Shown in pieces: positions 59,830 to 64,000 of a stretch of 64,000 nucleotides of DNA (position 1 is the stretch's first letter; every line of letters begins with the position of its first letter). Made by a program: the position numbers and the translations under genes. The notes beneath the pieces are model-generated. The model was not told the DNA's origin. It searched no databases and worked only from the letters and a program-made list of their open reading frames with translations. Source of the DNA: Stenotrophomonas maltophilia (lineage in GTDB: Bacteria; Pseudomonadota; Gammaproteobacteria; Xanthomonadales; Xanthomonadaceae); NCBI RefSeq assembly GCF_006974125.1, contig NZ_CP037858.1, positions 496,001 to 560,000 on the forward strand. The letters are read 5' to 3'.

Positions 59830-61602
59830 ATGTCACTGCCTGTTTCGCCATCGCGCCTGCATTCGGCCTTCCAGGGCCTGCGCCTGCGGCTGCGCGGCAG
59901 TGATCTGTGGTTCATCGCGCTTGCCCTGCTGGTCGGCCTGATCGCCGGCTACCTGACCCTGCTGCAGTCCGGCATCGCACGCTGGCTGCAGGGCACCCTG
60001 TACGGGCTGGATGAAGGCATGCGCCTCAGCTCCCTGCCCTCCCTGACCTGGACCGCGCTGCTGGTGCTGCCGTTGGGCGGCCTGCTGGTCGGGCTGGTCA
60101 GCCTGGCCGCGACCCGGCGCAAACGCCCCCTGCTCGATGCGGTGGAAGCCAATGCCCTGCATGGCGGCCGCATGTCGATGCGCGACAACCTGATCGTGCT
60201 GACCCAGACCCTGCTGTCCAATGGCTGCGGCGCCTCGGTCGGGCTGGAGGCTTCGTATACGCAGATGGGCGCCGGCAGCGGTTCCCAGCTGGGCCGGGTG
60301 ATGCGCCTGCGCCGAAACGATGTGCGTATCCTGGTCGGCGCCGGTGCCGCCGGCGCCATTGCCGCCGCCTTCGGTGCGCCCCTGGCCGGTGCGTTCTACG
60401 CCTTCGAGATCGTCATCGGCGCCTACACCCCGGCCGCACTGGCGCCGGTGGCGGTGGCTGCACTGGCCGGCGCGTTCGTGGCAGACCAGGCCGGCATCGA
60501 GGCCTACCTGCTGCCGGCCGCCTCGACGATTGATGTCCGCGCCGCCGACTACGCCATCTACGGCCTGCTCGGCTGCTGCTGCGCGATGGTCGGCATCGCG
60601 GTGATGCGGCTGATCGCCTCGATCGAGGGCACGGTCAAGCGCAGCCGGTTGCCGCTGTGGGGCCGCCCGGTGGTCGGCGGCCTGCTGCTGATTCCACTGG
60701 CCCTGGCCAGCCCGCAGGTGCTGTCGTCCGGCCATGGCGCGCTGCACCTGGACCTCACTACGCACCTGCCGCTGATCTGGATCGGCGGCCTGTTGACTCT
60801 CAAGTCCCTGGCCTCGGGCATCTCGCTGGGCTTCGGCTTCCGTGGCGGCCTGTTCTTCGCCTCGCTGTTCATGGGCACCCTGGTCGGCGCGTTGTTCGCC
60901 GGGCTGCTGGCGATGGCCACCGGCGTGCCGGTGATCGACGCCACCTCGGCCGCACTGGCCGGCATGGCAGCGCTGGCCGCGGCGGTGGTCGGCGCGCCGA
61001 TGACCATGGCCATGCTGGTGCTGGAAGGCACCCACGACTTCCTGCTGACCAGCGTAGTGATGAGCGCGGTGCTGGTGTCCAGCACGCTGGTGCGGCAGTG
61101 GTTCGGCTATTCGTTCTCGACCTGGCGCATGCACCTGCGTGGCGAGACCATCAAGAGCGCACGCGACGTGGGCTGGGTGCAGAACCTCAATGCCGGGCGG
61201 ATGATGCGCAAGGGCGTGGCCACCGCACCGGCCGATCTCGATGCCGCCGCGTTCCGCCAACGCTTTCCGCTGGGCTCGGGCAGCCGGGTGATCCTGATCG
61301 ACAGCGAAGGCCATTACGCTGGCATCGTGCAGATTCCACGGGTCTACGGCGATGGCGTGAAGCCGGAAACCCTGATCGGCGAACTGGCAGAGAACCGTGA
61401 CGTCTCGCTGGCGCCGTCCTCCGACGTGGTCAGCGTGATGCAGCGCTTCGACCAGACCCAGGCCGACGAACTGGCGGTGGTGGCTGCCGACGGCCAGGTA
61501 TTGGGCGTGGTCTCCGAGGCCTTCGTCCGCAAGCGCTACGCCGAAGAACTGGACAAGCGCCAGCGCGAACTGATGGGCGAGCGCGTCGAGGACACCGACT
61601 GA
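59830..61602 (+). CDS. CLC-family chloride channel with CBS domains (ClcB-like)
   Basis: A 590-residue membrane protein. The channel part (about 30-445) has CGASVGLEASYTQMG, in which Glu occupies the gating position of the GREGP motif, and FGFRGGLFFASLFMG, the later selectivity helix. The C-terminal part (about 460-580) has two CBS-like segments (RVILIDSEGHYAGIVQIPR and QADELAVVAADGQVLGVVSE). Chloride or proton exchange is inferred. The start at 59830 (MSLPVSPSRLH) is chosen over a GTG 14 codons upstream. Confidence 0.88.
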   Translation: MSLPVSPSRLHSAFQGLRLRLRGSDLWFIALALLVGLIAGYLTLLQSGIARWLQGTLYGLDEGMRLSSLPSLTWTALLVLPLGGLLVGLVSLAATRRKRPLLDAVEANALHGGRMSMRDNLIVLTQTLLSNGCGASVGLEASYTQMGAGSGSQLGRVMRLRRNDVRILVGAGAAGAIAAAFGAPLAGAFYAFEIVIGAYTPAALAPVAVAALAGAFVADQAGIEAYLLPAASTIDVRAADYAIYGLLGCCCAMVGIAVMRLIASIEGTVKRSRLPLWGRPVVGGLLLIPLALASPQVLSSGHGALHLDLTTHLPLIWIGGLLTLKSLASGISLGFGFRGGLFFASLFMGTLVGALFAGLLAMATGVPVIDATSAALAGMAALAAAVVGAPMTMAMLVLEGTHDFLLTSVVMSAVLVSSTLVRQWFGYSFSTWRMHLRGETIKSARDVGWVQNLNAGRMMRKGVATAPADLDAAAFRQRFPLGSGSRVILIDSEGHYAGIVQIPRVYGDGVKPETLIGELAENRDVSLAPSSDVVSVMQRFDQTQADELAVVAADGQVLGVVSEAFVRKRYAEELDKRQRELMGERVEDTD

Positions 61603-61607
61603 TCCCG

Positions 61608-61642
61608 AAAAAGGGGACGGAGGGGATTAAGTCGTTTGTGGC
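61608..61642. repeat. Half copy (B) of the GGGGACGGAGGGG palindrome
   Basis: AAAAAGGGGACGGAGGGG through AAGTCGTTTGTGGC is present just after the CLC gene stop, but the right arm is missing and replaced by unrelated sequence with a SMAG hairpin (61651-61676). A deleted or partly copied element. Confidence 0.75.
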
Positions 61643-61650
61643 CCATCCGG

Positions 61651-61676
61651 GTATCCACGCATGGCATGGATCCACC
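61651..61676. repeat. SMAG-type hairpin (ATCCACGC/GGATCCAC)
   Basis: GTATCCACGCATGGCATGGA is a degenerate GTAG-type palindrome between the CLC and MgtC genes. Confidence 0.45.
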
Positions 61677-61703
61677 GTCACATGACCGGGGTAGACTCCG
61701 GGC

Positions 61704-62420
61704 ATGCGCTTCATTGAAACCTTCCAGGCCGGCCCCTTCGCCGACACCGTGGTGAGCCTGCTGGCCGCCTTCGTGCTGGGCACGTTGATCGGCGCCGAGC
61801 GTCAGTACCGGCAGCGCACCGCCGGCCTGCGCACCAACGTGCTGGTGGCCGTGGGCGCGGCTGCCTTCGTCGACCTGGGCATGCGCATCGCCGGCAGCGC
61901 CGAAGCCGTGCGGGTGATCTCCTACGTGGTCTCCGGCGTCGGCTTCCTCGGCGCCGGCGTGATCATGAAGGAAGGCATGAACGTGCGCGGCTTGAACACC
62001 GCCGCCACCCTGTGGTGCTCGGCGGCGGTCGGCAGCTGCACCGGCGCGGACATGCTGGCCGAGGGCGTGCTGCTGACGGTCTTGATCATCGCCGGCAATA
62101 CCCTGCTGCGCCCCCTGGTGAATGCGATCAACCGCATTCCGATCAATGAGGCCGCCACCGAGGCCACCTACGAGGTGCGCCTGAGCGTGGATGCCGACGC
62201 CGTGCCGCGGGTGCGCGAGCGCCTGGTCGATGCGCTGGAAGCCGCGCAGTACCCGGTCGGTGATGTGCAGCTGGTCGAGCATGCCGACGCACCCACCGAT
62301 GTGATCGCGGTGCTGGTCAGTACCGCCGTGAGTGCTGATGAGCTGGACGTGGTGCTGGCGCGGATGGAGCACGTGCCGGGCGTGCTGCACGCCACCTGGG
62401 AAGTCAGTACCCGCGATTGA
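61704..62420 (+). CDS. MgtC/SapB-family membrane protein
   Basis: A 238-residue inner-membrane protein with about four helices and a C-terminal ACT-like domain. The MgtC core is FVLGTLIGAERQYRQRTAGL and GVGFLGAGVIMKEGMNVRGL, NTAATLWCSAAVG. MgtC proteins affect magnesium limitation, acid tolerance or ATP synthase. The start is 61704. Its role here is not specified by neighbours. Confidence 0.9.
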   Translation: MRFIETFQAGPFADTVVSLLAAFVLGTLIGAERQYRQRTAGLRTNVLVAVGAAAFVDLGMRIAGSAEAVRVISYVVSGVGFLGAGVIMKEGMNVRGLNTAATLWCSAAVGSCTGADMLAEGVLLTVLIIAGNTLLRPLVNAINRIPINEAATEATYEVRLSVDADAVPRVRERLVDALEAAQYPVGDVQLVEHADAPTDVIAVLVSTAVSADELDVVLARMEHVPGVLHATWEVSTRD

Positions 62421-62424
62421 TTCC

Positions 62425-62486
62425 TCCACGCAGGGCGTGGATCTACCGAGGTCGTGGTGCAGTAGATCCACTCCATGCGTGGATGC
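62425..62486. repeat. Two SMAG-type hairpins between MgtC and MerR genes
   Basis: CTCCACGCAGGGCGTGGATCTAC and GTAGATCCACTCCATGCGTGG, about 15 bp apart. They face each other in the convergent spacer and may act as a terminator. Confidence 0.75.
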
Positions 62487-62493
62487 CCGTCTC

Positions 62494-62901
62494 TCACCCA
62501 CCCGCCATGCGCTGCTGTGCTCGCAACAGTTTTCGGAACGAGCCGCACTTCCGGGCATCCTCTGCCTGCGGGCAGGCCGCCGCACGTTGCAGGTGCCGGC
62601 GTACCCGTTGCAGCTGGGTGATCTGCCGCTGCAGCACATCGGCCTGCGCCAGCAAAGCCTCGCGGTCCAGCGAGATGCACCCACGCTGCGGCGGCAGCGA
62701 CGCCCCGATCTGCTGCAGCGACAGCCCGGCTGCCTGGCCGAGACCGATCAGTGCCAGCCGTTCCAGCACCTGCTCGTCGTACTGCCGGCGCAGGCCACGA
62801 CGGCCCAGTGCCTGCAACAGCCCCAGCTGTTCGTAGTAACGCAGGGTCGAGGCCGGCACGCCGCTGCGCCGCACCACCTCGCCGATATCCAGTTCATGCA
62901 C
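62494..62901 (-). CDS. MerR-family regulator
   Basis: A 135-residue regulator. Helix-turn-helix VVRRSGVPASTLRYYEQLG and wing RRGLRRQYDEQ, with a coiled dimerisation helix (about residues 80-110). The tail has few cysteines (AACPQAEDARKCGS), which could be an effector site of the SoxR or Cu/Zn type, but this is not secure. The start is GTG at 62901. Divergent from a methyltransferase gene. Confidence 0.88.
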   Translation of the reverse strand: MHELDIGEVVRRSGVPASTLRYYEQLGLLQALGRRGLRRQYDEQVLERLALIGLGQAAGLSLQQIGASLPPQRGCISLDREALLAQADVLQRQITQLQRVRRHLQRAAACPQAEDARKCGSFRKLLRAQQRMAGG

Positions 62902-62904
62902 GGG

Positions 62905-62940
62905 CTTGACCTCAAGTGACCTTCAAGCGCCAACCTATGG
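62905..62940 (+). promoter_or_regulatory. MerR-type operator-promoter
   Basis: CTTGACCTCAAG and TGACCTTCAAG form inverted and direct repeats next to CTATGG. TTGACC is a -35-like hexamer. A MerR protein would bind in this short spacer and control the methyltransferase, and perhaps itself. Confidence 0.5.
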
Positions 62941-62964
62941 GCAACTACCCACCGAGGCAAGGCC

Positions 62965-63792
62965 ATGGCCAGCACATCCCCCGTTGATCAGAACGCCCTG
63001 TGGAACGGCCCAGGTGGCCAGGTCTGGGTTGCGCAGCAAGCCATTCTCGACGGCCTGTTCCAGCCGATGGCCGACCTGCTGGTGGCCGAACTTCCAGATA
63101 CCGTCACGCAACTGCTCGACATCGGCTGCGGTACCGGCGCCAGCCTGCTGGCCGCCGCCGCAGCGCGCCCAGCGGCACATTGCACCGGCCTGGACATCTC
63201 CGCGCCGATGCTGGCGCTGGCCCGCCAGCGCGGCGAGGCGGCAGGACTGGACGCAGACTTCATCGTCGCCGATGCGCAACGGCATCCGCTGCCAACCGCA
63301 CACTTCGACTGGGTCCAATCTCGTTTGGGCGTGATGTTCTTCGAGGATACCGAGACCGCCTTCGCCAACCTGCACCGCGCCGCGCGGCCGGGTGCCGGCC
63401 TGCGTTTGATCGCCTGGCGCAGCGCAGCGGAAAACCCGTTCATGACGACGGCCGAACGCGCCATTGGCGATGAACTCGATCTACCCCCACGCGCGCCAGG
63501 AGCACCCGGCCAGTTTGCCTTTGCCGATGGCCAGCGCGTGCAGCGCCTGCTGCAGGCCGCCGGTTGGAGGGATGTGGAGATGGTTGCGGTGAACCTGCCG
63601 TGCTCGATCGCCCGCGATGAGCTGCCAACCTACGTTGGCCAGCTGGGCCCATTGGGCCTGGCGCTGCGCAACCTGCCCGAAGACCGGGCCACCTCGCTCA
63701 GGAACAAGGCGGTAGCGGCATTCACCCCGTTCATCGAGGGCGACCGTGTGCGCGTGGATGCGGCCTGCTGGCTGGTGCGCGCCCTCGCCTGA
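62965..63792 (+). CDS. Class I SAM-dependent methyltransferase
   Basis: A 275-residue methyltransferase. Motif I is LLDIGCGTGASLLA, followed by GLDISAPMLALARQRGE and DWVQSRLGVMFFED. The ATG at 62965 follows GAGGCAAGG. The gene is under the MerR-type operator and probably modifies or detoxifies the compound MerR senses; the substrate is not known. Confidence 0.88.
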   Translation: MASTSPVDQNALWNGPGGQVWVAQQAILDGLFQPMADLLVAELPDTVTQLLDIGCGTGASLLAAAAARPAAHCTGLDISAPMLALARQRGEAAGLDADFIVADAQRHPLPTAHFDWVQSRLGVMFFEDTETAFANLHRAARPGAGLRLIAWRSAAENPFMTTAERAIGDELDLPPRAPGAPGQFAFADGQRVQRLLQAAGWRDVEMVAVNLPCSIARDELPTYVGQLGPLGLALRNLPEDRATSLRNKAVAAFTPFIEGDRVRVDAACWLVRALA

Positions 63793-63795
63793 TGC

Positions 63796-63874
63796 AAAAA
63801 GGGGACGGAGGGGATTAAGTCGTTCTTGCCCCGGCTGTGCCGGAAACGACTTAATCCCCTCCGTCCCCTTTTTT
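63796..63874. repeat. GGGGACGGAGGGG palindrome (copy C)
   Basis: Arms AAAAAGGGGACGGAGGGG to AAGTCGTT match copy A, but the centre is a 20-bp different insert (CTTGCCCCGGCTGTGCCGG). The right arm ends in six Ts. It lies between convergent genes. Confidence 0.8.
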
Positions 63875-63877
63875 CTT

Positions 63878-64000
63878 CTACAGCGCCTCGCCGGCGTCGG
63901 CCAGGCGCGATTCGATCAGGGCATACCACTGCTGCAACACGTCGATGAGCATGTCCAGCTCGGCGTCGGTGCGCTGTGCGCGGCCGCTGCGCAGGCAGGC
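63878..64000 (-). CDS. Truncated gene, C-terminal 40 residues, unknown function
   Basis: The minus strand ends at a TAG (63878-63880) and is open to the window edge. The translated end reads LDMLIDVLQQWYALIESRLA then DAGEAL. It is helical and rich in Leu and Ala. No family is recognised with confidence. The full gene lies to the right. Confidence 0.55.
   Translation of the reverse strand, partial: ACLRSGRAQRTDAELDMLIDVLQQWYALIESRLADAGEAL

Overview
The window looks like chromosome from Stenotrophomonas, most likely the S. maltophilia complex. The reasons are very high GC, dense short palindromes with GTAG/CTAC ends (SMAG-type elements), Xanthomonadaceae gene content (five TonB-dependent receptors, a DesT-type desaturase locus, a split-EntB catecholate operon) and tightly packed operons. 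No rRNA, tRNA, prophage, transposase or CRISPR array was seen. The calls come from reading translations and motifs; no database search was run.

Layout. 1-2777: end of a sensor kinase gene, then dgkA and eptA (envelope and lipid A modification), both preceded by the same 11-bp tandem motif. 2681-3601: M14 peptidase. 3747-7677: a compact four-gene operon (DUF3348, DUF802, OmpA/MotB-like, DUF2894) that looks like an uncharacterised MotA/MotB- or ZorA/ZorB-like inner-membrane ion-driven complex; this is the best candidate for an undescribed system. 7990-11786: TonB receptor plus phytase-like protein behind a possible Pho box. 11906-21466: seven-gene catecholate siderophore operon (exporter, entC, entE, isochorismatase, aryl carrier protein, serine NRPS, entA) with Fur-like sites. 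21620-25158: DUF3817 protein, LLM oxidoreductase, GNAT, thioredoxin-like lipoprotein. 25399-26935: sodA-flavin reductase-TPR operon. 26941-29920: acyl desaturase and its reductase, divergent from a DesT-like TetR.

30198-34855: a manganese locus in which a TonB receptor/thioredoxin pair and mntH carry the same MntR-type palindrome, with mntR between them. 35154-39495: nrdA, nrdB, flavodoxin and thioredoxin. 39926-45822: MDR oxidoreductase, large TonB receptor, BCCT transporter. 46056-49647: two-component system followed by pagL and a kinase-like gene. 50284-54767: Fur-controlled FecI/FecR/TonB receptor system. 54870-56558: SMR pair with divergent LysR. 56634-64000: second M14 peptidase, Fur-type TonB receptor, CLC channel, MgtC protein, MerR/methyltransferase pair and one truncated gene.

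Themes are metal economy (iron through siderophore and FecIR-type uptake; manganese through MntR, MntH, a TonB receptor and Mn-type SOD), envelope remodelling (eptA, dgkA, pagL, desaturase, two sensor kinase loci), and many short palindromic repeats placed at gene ends. Almost every operon shows start/stop overlaps (ATGA or TGATG), suggesting translational coupling.
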